From positions 1 to 64,000 of the forward strand of contig JAGLOF010000074.1 in the NCBI GenBank assembly GCA_023139105.1: a stretch of 64,000 bases of DNA, in the 5' to 3' direction. Position numbers and translations under genes: made by a program. Below the pieces are notes generated by a model that searched no databases, was not told the DNA's origin, and saw only the letters and a program-made list of their open reading frames with translations. The DNA comes from a bacterium. Its GTDB lineage: Bacteria > Zhuqueibacterota > QNDG01 > JAGLOF01. Below, in pieces: positions 27,308 through 34,912 of the stretch. The first letter of the stretch is position 1, and the number at the start of each line of letters is the position of its first letter.

Positions 27308-27592
27308 ATGATTGAACAAGATATGCGCGATACAATTATCTGTCGCTGCCAGGATATCTCTTTAGGGGAAATTATGGAGGCAATTGATGGCGGCATTACA
27401 GATCCTGAGGAGCTGAAACGATTTCTGCATGTGGGAATGGGTTCTTGTCAGGGTAGAACCTGTGGCAAGTTGGTGACCCGCATTCTAGCCAATGTAACGG
27501 GTAAGTCTGTTTATGAAATCAAACAGACTTCGCAGCGTCCTCCATTGGTCTCAGTACCAATGAAAGAGATATTGGGGGATAATAATGAATAA
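27308..27592 (+). CDS. BFD-like [2Fe-2S] small subunit
   Basis: A 94-residue protein with 'IICRCQDISLGEIMEAI' and 'GMGSCQGRTCGKLV', giving the four cysteines (Cys-x-Cys ... Cys-x4-Cys) of BFD/Fer2_BFD domains. Such domains bind a [2Fe-2S] cluster and are often a tail of, or partner to, HcnB/SoxA-like oxidoreductases. Starts 3 bases after the ferredoxin gene and overlaps the next gene by 8 bases, so it is part of the same complex. Confidence 0.85.
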   Translation: MIEQDMRDTIICRCQDISLGEIMEAIDGGITDPEELKRFLHVGMGSCQGRTCGKLVTRILANVTGKSVYEIKQTSQRPPLVSVPMKEILGDNNE

Positions 27593-28715
27593 GAATTATG
27601 ATGTAATTATAATAGGTGGAGGTGTTATCGGCACTTCCACCGGTTACTACCTTTCCAAGAGTGGTATGAAAGTACTATTACTTGAAAAAGATTATCTTAC
27701 GGCCGGTTCTACAGGTAGATGTATTACCGGTGTCCGTCAGCAGTTTTCTACACCGGCGACAATTAGAACGGCTATGAGTGCTGTCAAGCTATTTGAAAAT
27801 ATGAAAGATGAATTGGGTGTGGATGTTGAATGGACCAATTCCGGTTATATGTTCATGGCCCATGATGAAGCTAAAGTAGAGGCGTTTAAGAAGAACATTG
27901 AGATTCAGAGAAAATTTGGTCTGGATGTATCATTTATAACGGCTTCTGAGGCAAAGGCCCTGGTTCCACATCTGGATACTGATCAGCTTTTAGGAGTTGC
28001 CTGGTGCCCCTCTGACGGTCAGGCCAGTCCATTTAAAGTTGTACTTGGCTATGCCAGAGGTATTCGGGATAACGGGGGAAGCATTATTACACGCCAGGAA
28101 GTGACAGATATAATTGTCGAGGACGGCCATGTAAAAGGTGTTACGACAGCTGCTGGCGTTACATATCATTCATCTCGTGTTATTAATTGCGCCGGCCCAT
28201 GGGCAAGAGAAGTTGGCTTAATGGCCGGTATTGATCTGCAAGTTGAACCGGAACGTCATGAAGCCCTCATAACCGACGGTGTTCAATATGAAAATATGCC
28301 TATGCTTGTTGATTACCGGGCGGATGGTGGTTATTTTGTCCAGCGTGTGACAGGACAGTTTATTGGTTGTTTCACTCCTGAAGTTCAAGTGCCGGGTAAA
28401 GACAAATCATCTACACTTGAGTTTATGAAGGAGATGTCTCGGCGCATGTGTAAAATTGTTCCGGCCTTGGAGAATGTAGCCATTCTGCGTCAATGGGCAG
28501 GATCATATTGTATGACTCCCGACGGCAGTCCGATAGTGGATGAGACTCCGGTTAAAGGTCTGTATTGTTCAGTTGGCATGAGTGGTCATGGTTTTATGCT
28601 GGGACCGGCTCTGGGCAAGTTTTTAGCAGAATATATTGTTGACGGTACATGGCCTTTTGATATGTCGGAGTTCGCTTATGGACGGAAGTTTGGCGATAAA
28701 GAGGCTATGGCATAA
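27585..28715 (+). CDS. FAD-dependent amine/amino-acid oxidoreductase (DAO family)
   Basis: A 376-residue DAO-type flavoprotein. The Rossmann FAD site is 'DVIIIGGGVIGTSTGYYLSK' near 5-24, followed by 'LLEKDYLTAGSTGR', and the C-terminal FAD contact is 'LYCSVGMSGHGFMLGPALGK'. It resembles the beta subunit of sarcosine oxidase, L-proline dehydrogenase or D-hydroxyproline dehydrogenase. It is likely the catalytic subunit that oxidises a secondary or primary amine to an imine. The three upstream genes supply its electron carriers. The substrate cannot be read from sequence. Confidence 0.87.
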   Translation: MNKNYDVIIIGGGVIGTSTGYYLSKSGMKVLLLEKDYLTAGSTGRCITGVRQQFSTPATIRTAMSAVKLFENMKDELGVDVEWTNSGYMFMAHDEAKVEAFKKNIEIQRKFGLDVSFITASEAKALVPHLDTDQLLGVAWCPSDGQASPFKVVLGYARGIRDNGGSIITRQEVTDIIVEDGHVKGVTTAAGVTYHSSRVINCAGPWAREVGLMAGIDLQVEPERHEALITDGVQYENMPMLVDYRADGGYFVQRVTGQFIGCFTPEVQVPGKDKSSTLEFMKEMSRRMCKIVPALENVAILRQWAGSYCMTPDGSPIVDETPVKGLYCSVGMSGHGFMLGPALGKFLAEYIVDGTWPFDMSEFAYGRKFGDKEAMA

Positions 28716-28722
28716 TATTATA

Positions 28723-28805
28723 CTCCACGGAAGGACACGGAAAGAGAACGTGGCAACATAAGAAATAGCATTAATTTTATTGCAATTCCGTGTATTTCCG
28801 TGGAG
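28723..28805. repeat. Inverted repeat of the CCACGGAA/ACACGGA type
   Basis: Left arm 28723-28742 and right arm 28786-28805 are reverse complements at 18 of 20 positions (CTCCACGGAAGGACACGGAA on the left). It lies between the DAO gene and the short-chain dehydrogenase. The arms share CACGGAA..ACACGGA with the direct repeats at 44743 and 63895. Confidence 0.75.
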
Positions 28806-28847
28806 ACAATTTTTTTTCTTACCTTTCCGACATATAAAGGAGAGCGC

Positions 28848-29639
28848 ATGGACCTGGGACTGAAAGATCGTGTAGCACTTGTTACTGCATCCAGTAAAGG
28901 ATTGGGTCGCGCAGTGGCCTGGTCATTGGCACGTGAAGGCACCAAGTTGGTTATATGCAGCCGTAATAAAGATATTCTTGAAAAAACTGCAGATGATATT
29001 TTTTTAGGGACAGGTGTGTCTGTTTTTCCATTAGCAGTAGATTTATCTGAGGCCGATCAAGTAGAGTGGCTAATGGATGAAACGCTGGATCTCTTTGGGC
29101 GCGTTGACATATTAGTCACCAATGCGGGTGGCCCTAAACCAGGTAACTTTACAGATTTGGAAGAGGCTGACTGGATGCATGCTATTCAGTTGAATTTGAT
29201 GAGCGTAGTGCGTCTCTGCCGTGCTGTTATTCCCAGTATGAAGAAGAATAATTGGGGCCGCATTATAAATCTGGCATCGGTCTCTGTGAAACAGCCTATT
29301 GATAACCTTTTCTTGTCCAATACCATACGGCCGGGAGTCATTGGTCTGACTAAATCATTATCACAGGAGCTAGCCAGGTATAATATTCTGGTGAATGCCG
29401 TTTGCCCGGGATATATTCTTACAGATCGTGTTGAACAGCTGTTAGAGGCCAAGTCCAAACAGACCGGTCAATCAACCGAAGAACTAAAGACTGCCCGTAT
29501 TGCCGATATTCCATTGGGCCGTATTGGTGATCCCGGTGAGCTGGCTAATATGGTGGCTTTTTTAGCTTCAGACAGGGCCAGTTATATTACAGGTACAACT
29601 ATTCCTGTAGATGGTGGGATGATAAAGGGGTTGATGTAG
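28848..29639 (+). CDS. Short-chain dehydrogenase/reductase without the usual Tyr-Lys pair
   Basis: A 263-residue SDR. The cofactor loop is 'TASSKGLG' near 12-19, 'NAGG' marks the core and the C-terminus reads 'FLASDRASYITGTTIPVDGG'. The catalytic region is 'LASVSVKQPIDNLFLSNTIR': the Ser is present but the expected YxxxK is replaced, as in a divergent SDR group with 'NLxLSN'. Its activity as a classical ketoreductase is therefore doubtful. ATG 28848 has AAAGGAGAG upstream; an in-frame ATG-less extension from 28800 falls in the inverted repeat. It may serve the amine pathway upstream, but the repeat between suggests a separate transcript is possible. Confidence 0.85.
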   Translation: MDLGLKDRVALVTASSKGLGRAVAWSLAREGTKLVICSRNKDILEKTADDIFLGTGVSVFPLAVDLSEADQVEWLMDETLDLFGRVDILVTNAGGPKPGNFTDLEEADWMHAIQLNLMSVVRLCRAVIPSMKKNNWGRIINLASVSVKQPIDNLFLSNTIRPGVIGLTKSLSQELARYNILVNAVCPGYILTDRVEQLLEAKSKQTGQSTEELKTARIADIPLGRIGDPGELANMVAFLASDRASYITGTTIPVDGGMIKGLM

Positions 29640-30019
29640 TTTTTAAAAAAAATTAACTTCAATGGAACGCGAATAATGTAGATTTAATGGATAATGCAAA
29701 ATCCTCGGGTTATCTTTCCCGGCCCGGGGGTGTCCTGATTAATGTTCTAAAAAATCCAAAATATACTACATCAAACAGCAAATAAATTTCTAACCTGACT
29801 TATTCAGGTTAATCCTAATTTAAAAACTTCAACGTCGGGAACAATGCCTGACTCCGTATTAGAATAATTTGTTGATACAGAAATAAATTGTTTAAGTTCT
29901 GCTAATTTTTTTATTACTTGTACTTGAAGTATTTTTTTATTACCTTATTTTTCTTCTACTTTTTATTAAACAATATGTAATGATGCCAAAACTTTTCTCT
30001 GTTAAAAAGGAGCTCTCTC
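29640..30019 (+). other. Intergenic region with a perfect dyad
   Basis: 380 AT-rich bases. The only clear structure is TAACCTGA / TCAGGTTA with a 5-base loop at 29791-29811, which could be an operator or a short hairpin. No gene is seen. AAAAGGAG precedes the next start codon. Confidence 0.4.
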
Positions 30020-33000
30020 ATGAAACGCTTTCTCCGACCTCTATCCTTTGTGTTTTTGATTGTCCTTCTCCGGCTTTTTAATTTATCAGAACTTCATGCC
30101 CAACATTTGGAATATAAATGGGTGAGGCATACTGGGGATCAGCTGGAAAGCCCTTCAATGAAGCGCATAGTAGCTTCTAATGAAGGATACGCATTTATGC
30201 TTGATTCGGATGATCATCATATCAATCTGATTGATGCCTCCGGTGATATATTGTGGGAGAAGCACTATCCTGTGTCTGTGCAGGAACTGGCTGCTGATGA
30301 TGCGGGTAATTGTCTGATTCTGGGTTATCTGGATGCTGATCTTACACTGGATCTGGTTGGTGGCGATCAGGTGACACTTATCAATACTCATACCGGTTCT
30401 TTGTTTCTTGGAATGATAAATAACCTGGGTAGATGGTTGTGGGCTTTCATGCCTGAAATATCAATTGGTCCACCGAAATACATGAAAAGTCTGCATCTGG
30501 CAATGAGTCCGTTGGCCGGAGAATTTGCCTTTGCTGTCAATAACTCAGAGAACGGCTTGGACAATGGTGTGGCCCTGCCTGACGGAGCATATATATGGTC
30601 TTATTCGGCAGATGGAACCCGGAAATGGATGCAAAAAATGTTGGGTCAGGACCATTGTGTCACTGATATGGTCTATGATGATTATGGGCGTTGTATTGCA
30701 GGAATTCGATTTAAAGGTGTCATGACCTATGAGGATATGAACGCTACCATTGAATGGGAGAGTGAAGGTGGATGTAATGGTGCTTTAGTGGCCATAGATC
30801 AGAATGGTGTTCTTAAATGGTCTTCCCAATTCGGTCAGGGCGGTAATATTATGCATTTGCGGTGTGATATAGACGGCACCGGAAATATTGTTGTCTGTGG
30901 AAATTTTAAAGATTCCGTGATTTTTGGAAAATCAGAAGTGAATGAGACAGTATTGGCTTTTCAGAGTGATATTGATTTCCGCGATTATATGTTTTGGGGC
31001 CAATATGATGAGCATGGCGAGCTCTCATATGTGAATAGTGAGTCGTGGTATACTTATTATCGCAATCCGGATATCCATGGAATGGCTGATGGCGGTTTTG
31101 TTGTTTCTGCAACCTATGATCCCTACATGCAAATGGCTGCCAAGACCGCCATTCCTCATAATGCCACCAGTATTATGCGTTTTGACACGGATGGAGATCT
31201 GCTAGCCTCTGTTGGGGGGTCAGCCCCGAGCCTGTGTGGACGGGGTCTATCTGATTTTGATTGTGATGATCAGGGACGATGCTATTATGTTGGTGGTGTA
31301 ACTGCCCGGCCATTCGACACAGTCTACTTTGGTCCATATGAATTCTCTATTCGATGTGATGAAGAAGCTGCTGCACTGGATCCCAGTATGTTCTATGTTT
31401 CTTGGAGCGAAGCTTTTATTGCCTGTATGCAAACAGGGCCTCTGTATGAAGATTCCCGTTTTATTTGTGGGGGGATAAGAAGTTATGATAAAATAAATAC
31501 AAGTGGAATACAGATTGATTTTAGTAACGGCGGTGGAAGTACTGTTACTGATGAGCATGGATACTTCCGGCAGATGCTGCCAAAAAATTGGTATGGAAAT
31601 GTTACTGTTGAGAACGGTCAGGCAGAAATTTCACCTGAAATGCATACATTTTCAGCATTGCAATATGATTATTATAGATGTAATTTTTTTTGGTTTGGCC
31701 CGGATACTGTTATACTCTCAGGCGTTATCTTTTTTAATCCCAGTCATGTGCCAATGGAAGGTGTTCACCTTGAGACGGATGATGGCCTTTTTGAGGCTAC
31801 TACCGATGAAGACGGATACTATAGATTAAAATTACCACGTGATTGGGCGGGTACTGTAATGCTCGAATGCCAGGGCTGGGATTTCAAAGACCATTATAGT
31901 ACATATGACAGGGTCTTTGAAGACATGGTTCAACAGGACTACTGGCTGGCCCAGGATGCTGTAATTAAGATGTCAGGCGTAATTTTTTATCATCCGAGTT
32001 TTTATTGGATAGAAGGAGTAGAGATTGTTTTTTCTGACGGAGGGGGTAGTGCCTTTACCAATGAAGCAGGATTTTATGAGAAAGAACTTCCCTATGGTTG
32101 GAGTGGAACAGTATATGCACAAATTAATGGACTGCCAATTGGCCCTTCTGAGAGGCAATATGATAGAACTCTAACTTACATCTATTCTCAGGATTATTAT
32201 GTTTTATTGCCTCCGACAAGTGAAATGCATGGAGCCATGAAGCGTGCCGGTGGATGGAGTACTGGAGAGCATTTATCAATTGAATTTGGCGGTACCATGG
32301 GATCTGTAAATATTGACAGTACAGAGCTGTTTACCCTGCGTCTGCCTACGCATTGGCAGGGTAGCTTGATTCCAAAGGCAGAGGGTTACAGGTTCTATCC
32401 CGACTCTATGACTTTTTCTGCTTATACATCACCTGACACACTGTTGAACTTTTTAATTTATCCTGAAGATGCCTCACAGGGCTTGATCTGCGGTGCCGGA
32501 TCTGATTCCCTGGGATTCAACGGTTTTTTTGAAGCATCACTCTATCCAATAGTCTCAGATACACTGCCTGCCGACTTAAATGAAATAGATGTGGTCATGC
32601 TTGGAGCATCGACAGTGACAGGAGAAGAGACTGCTGCGGAATTATCGGCTTTTGTTGCCGGCGGTGGAGGTGTGGTACTGACGGAAAATATTCCAGCCAT
32701 ATTAGCAGGTGGAGATGACCTTTCGTCAATTGCCGGTTGGTTTGGTGCTGCACAAATGGGACGCGTATACTCTTGTGAAGCTCAAGTCTCTGTGCCTTAT
32801 CCATTGCTATCTCAGCTGGATGAAGATAGTTTGCTTGCCTGCCCTGATTCGGCATGGGCAGTCAGCGGATTGGATGATTCTGCAATATCAGTCAGCACCT
32901 GGACAGGTGAAGATGATTTATGGCACAGTTTCGTGCGTGTTCACCAGCAGGGTAAACTTGCCTACTGGTCAACGGTTAATCCCGACACAGGGGCCTCCTT

Positions 33001-33361
33001 ATCGCTGTTTACTGCTATATTGCAATGGCTGGTTGATGAAAATACTGCTGTAGCGCAGGAAGAAGAATCGTCAATTATTCCGGATAGTTTTAATTTGCTG
33101 CCGGCATATCCCAATCCCTTTAATCCGACGACCAATTTGACCTATCACTTGTCAGAAGATTCACATGTCAAGCTTGAAATATATGATGTAAATGGTAGAT
33201 GTGTAAAAGTACTTGAAGACAGGATGAAGAGCGCAGGTACTCATCTACATACATGGCGTGCCACAGATGCGGATGGGATTCGTGTTGCCAGTGGTATTTA
33301 CCTTTGTAGGCTGTGTGCTGGTAGCGTGGTGAAAACGCAGAAGATTATTTTGATGAAGTAG
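30020..33361 (+). CDS. Large secreted surface protein with repeat domains and sorting tail
   Basis: A 1113-residue protein with a signal peptide (cut after 'ELHAQ'). Residues 30-470 look like a beta-propeller of 'GQGGNIMHLRCDIDGTGNIV'-like strands (cell-surface SBBP type). Residues about 490-815 contain three or four units of 75-85 residues, each with 'SGVIFY.P....EGV', 'TDEDGYYRLKLP..W.G.V', as in carboxypeptidase-regulatory-like domains. About 830-1000 is a DUF4350/ThuA-like segment. The last 75 residues are a sorting domain: 'YPNPFNPTTNLTYHL', 'LEIYDVNGRCVKVL', 'ASGIYLCRL'. It should be exported and surface attached. Function unknown. Confidence 0.82.
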   Translation: MKRFLRPLSFVFLIVLLRLFNLSELHAQHLEYKWVRHTGDQLESPSMKRIVASNEGYAFMLDSDDHHINLIDASGDILWEKHYPVSVQELAADDAGNCLILGYLDADLTLDLVGGDQVTLINTHTGSLFLGMINNLGRWLWAFMPEISIGPPKYMKSLHLAMSPLAGEFAFAVNNSENGLDNGVALPDGAYIWSYSADGTRKWMQKMLGQDHCVTDMVYDDYGRCIAGIRFKGVMTYEDMNATIEWESEGGCNGALVAIDQNGVLKWSSQFGQGGNIMHLRCDIDGTGNIVVCGNFKDSVIFGKSEVNETVLAFQSDIDFRDYMFWGQYDEHGELSYVNSESWYTYYRNPDIHGMADGGFVVSATYDPYMQMAAKTAIPHNATSIMRFDTDGDLLASVGGSAPSLCGRGLSDFDCDDQGRCYYVGGVTARPFDTVYFGPYEFSIRCDEEAAALDPSMFYVSWSEAFIACMQTGPLYEDSRFICGGIRSYDKINTSGIQIDFSNGGGSTVTDEHGYFRQMLPKNWYGNVTVENGQAEISPEMHTFSALQYDYYRCNFFWFGPDTVILSGVIFFNPSHVPMEGVHLETDDGLFEATTDEDGYYRLKLPRDWAGTVMLECQGWDFKDHYSTYDRVFEDMVQQDYWLAQDAVIKMSGVIFYHPSFYWIEGVEIVFSDGGGSAFTNEAGFYEKELPYGWSGTVYAQINGLPIGPSERQYDRTLTYIYSQDYYVLLPPTSEMHGAMKRAGGWSTGEHLSIEFGGTMGSVNIDSTELFTLRLPTHWQGSLIPKAEGYRFYPDSMTFSAYTSPDTLLNFLIYPEDASQGLICGAGSDSLGFNGFFEASLYPIVSDTLPADLNEIDVVMLGASTVTGEETAAELSAFVAGGGGVVLTENIPAILAGGDDLSSIAGWFGAAQMGRVYSCEAQVSVPYPLLSQLDEDSLLACPDSAWAVSGLDDSAISVSTWTGEDDLWHSFVRVHQQGKLAYWSTVNPDTGASLSLFTAILQWLVDENTAVAQEEESSIIPDSFNLLPAYPNPFNPTTNLTYHLSEDSHVKLEIYDVNGRCVKVLEDRMKSAGTHLHTWRATDADGIRVASGIYLCRLCAGSVVKTQKIILMK

Positions 33362-33384
33362 AATGTCATATAAGATTTACGAGG

Positions 33385-33411
33385 AGGCTCCTGATTTTCA
33401 GGGGCCTTTTC
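33385..33411 (+). terminator. Intrinsic terminator after the surface-protein gene
   Basis: AGGCTCCTG (33385-33393) pairs with CAGGGGCCT (33399-33407), followed by T residues; 24 bases past the stop codon. Confidence 0.7.
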
Positions 33412-33446
33412 CTTAATAAGTAAGAGCAAAGAGCAGGAGCACTTGA

Positions 33447-33540
33447 ACACGGATGACGCGGATTACACAGAAAAGGACGGATTTTAGATAATTAAAAAGC
33501 TCTATCTGTGTTTATCTGTGTCGATCAGTCAAATCCGTGT
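33447..33540. repeat. Inverted repeat of the ACACGGAT/ACACAGA type
   Basis: The stretch from 33447 (ACACGGATGACGCGGATT, ACACAGA) is partly mirrored by the reverse complement of 33500-33540 (ACACGGAT ... ACACAGAT). It is the only structure in the 310-base spacer between convergent genes and is of a type seen dispersed in many genomes. Confidence 0.5.
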
Positions 33541-33671
33541 ACTATTCTCTTTGGGGTGTGCAGTTGGGTGGAAGAGCAAAGATATTCATATAGATTGGAT
33601 TCTTATGAGATTGTGAAGGAGATCAAGAGCATCTGCCGACGACGAAGACGAAAATAACGAAAAAACAAATA

Positions 33672-34625
33672 TTAACTCCGAGGTTCCATAAGTAGTACAG
33701 GTGTATTACTGACAAAACGTTGATCATCAACATTCATTTTGTTTTTGACAATTGTGCCGTCTGTTTCATATTGTGTGATTGTTTTACTGGTAGTATCCCA
33801 TGATATACCATTCCAGCAGTAGTCTCTGGAGCTGGCCAGTTTTCCCGTACTGTTATATGTATATGTTGTTTTATCAAAGAATTCCAAAGCACCTTCTTCC
33901 CAGAATCGTGACTGAGTGGTTTCTGTAGTCAACTGCCGATGGTCATTATATTTGTAGGCTGTTTCCAGCATTAGAATCCATTGATTATTTATATTATGTT
34001 CAGTTTTTTTCCACAGTATAACCTTGCCATCTGCATTGAAATCATATGTGTCGATGGCATCATTTATCCACTCACATTCGCCGTCATTATCAGAATCTCG
34101 CCAATCATAGTGCAGGTCTACTATGTTTTGGTCATTATCCCATTGGCTCTCCAGCTTATAGTTAGGCTGCCAGCTCCTGGTTTGAGGATTCCAGATTTCA
34201 GAATCTTGTTTTATCAGTTGATTTTTTTTATTGTATTGAAAGAGAATCCGGCTGCTTAGAATCCAGTGATCATTCATCCAGATACATTTTCTAATTGATT
34301 GAATCTGTGTTGAACTGTTATATTGAATTCGCTGGCGATGATTATTAATCCATTGTCCGTCAAGTTGCAATTGAGTAACGATTAGTGCAATGTGTGTTTC
34401 TTGATTATAATCCTTTGTCTTTCTGTGAATAATTTCCTTGAAACCATTGTCATATTTAGCAATTATTACCTGTCTGCCAGTTATTTCGGGTTGACGCAAT
34501 AAATCAACGCATTGTTTATGTGGCCCAAAGTGCAGTCCTGTTGAGGGCTTAATTTGAATTACACTATCAGCATAGGCCAGAACAGAAGAGCAAAAGAGTA
34601 GTATTGCGAAGCTCCGAAAATTCAT
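33672..34625 (-). CDS. Exported repeat protein of Tyr/Trp-rich type, no sorting tail
   Basis: A 317-residue protein with a signal peptide (cut after 'VLAYA'). It is built of loose repeats of about 45 residues with 'W....W......Y.Y....QL' ('SRSWQPNYKLESQWDNDQNI', 'FEF DKTTYTYNSTGKLASS' style). The same repeat type forms the gene at 54075-55253, which also carries a sorting domain. This protein stops at 'NTPVLLMEPRS' without one, so it is either periplasmic or a truncated paralog. Repeats resemble YD/RHS-like beta strands but are not canonical. Function unknown. Confidence 0.65.
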   Translation of the reverse strand: MNFRSFAILLFCSSVLAYADSVIQIKPSTGLHFGPHKQCVDLLRQPEITGRQVIIAKYDNGFKEIIHRKTKDYNQETHIALIVTQLQLDGQWINNHRQRIQYNSSTQIQSIRKCIWMNDHWILSSRILFQYNKKNQLIKQDSEIWNPQTRSWQPNYKLESQWDNDQNIVDLHYDWRDSDNDGECEWINDAIDTYDFNADGKVILWKKTEHNINNQWILMLETAYKYNDHRQLTTETTQSRFWEEGALEFFDKTTYTYNSTGKLASSRDYCWNGISWDTTSKTITQYETDGTIVKNKMNVDDQRFVSNTPVLLMEPRS

Positions 34626-34742
34626 TAATTCAATCCTTAAGTTACCACACTGTTTGAATAGTAATACGGGGGCCGTATCAAAATCCCTTTGTTCCGGCTA
34701 CAAGATTGTAGGGATTGCAAAGAATTCATAATACAGCCCCTT

Positions 34743-34904
34743 GCAGTCTGTCTGACTTAACCAATATTGTCCTGTTTTTGATCTTTTTCCCCTATTCTGC
34801 GTTGCTCAATCGTTACATAAAGCCCTTTATGCGCCTCAATCACGCCTTGAATAGGGGGAAAATCTCTAAAAACATACCTAATAGCCTTAAGTCAGACAGA
34901 CTGC
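34743..34904. repeat. 162-bp nested palindrome (MITE- or REP-like element)
   Basis: Outer arms 34743-34760 and 34887-34904 are a perfect 18-bp inverted repeat (GCAGTCTGTCTGACTTAA). Inside, TTTTTCCCCTATTC is mirrored by GAATAGGGGGAAAA, and the core has CATAAAG / CTTTATG. No coding sequence is credible inside. It lies between two minus-strand genes. Its size and nested symmetry fit a non-autonomous mobile element or a structured RNA/DNA element. Confidence 0.75.
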
Positions 34905-34912
34905 TTGAAAAA

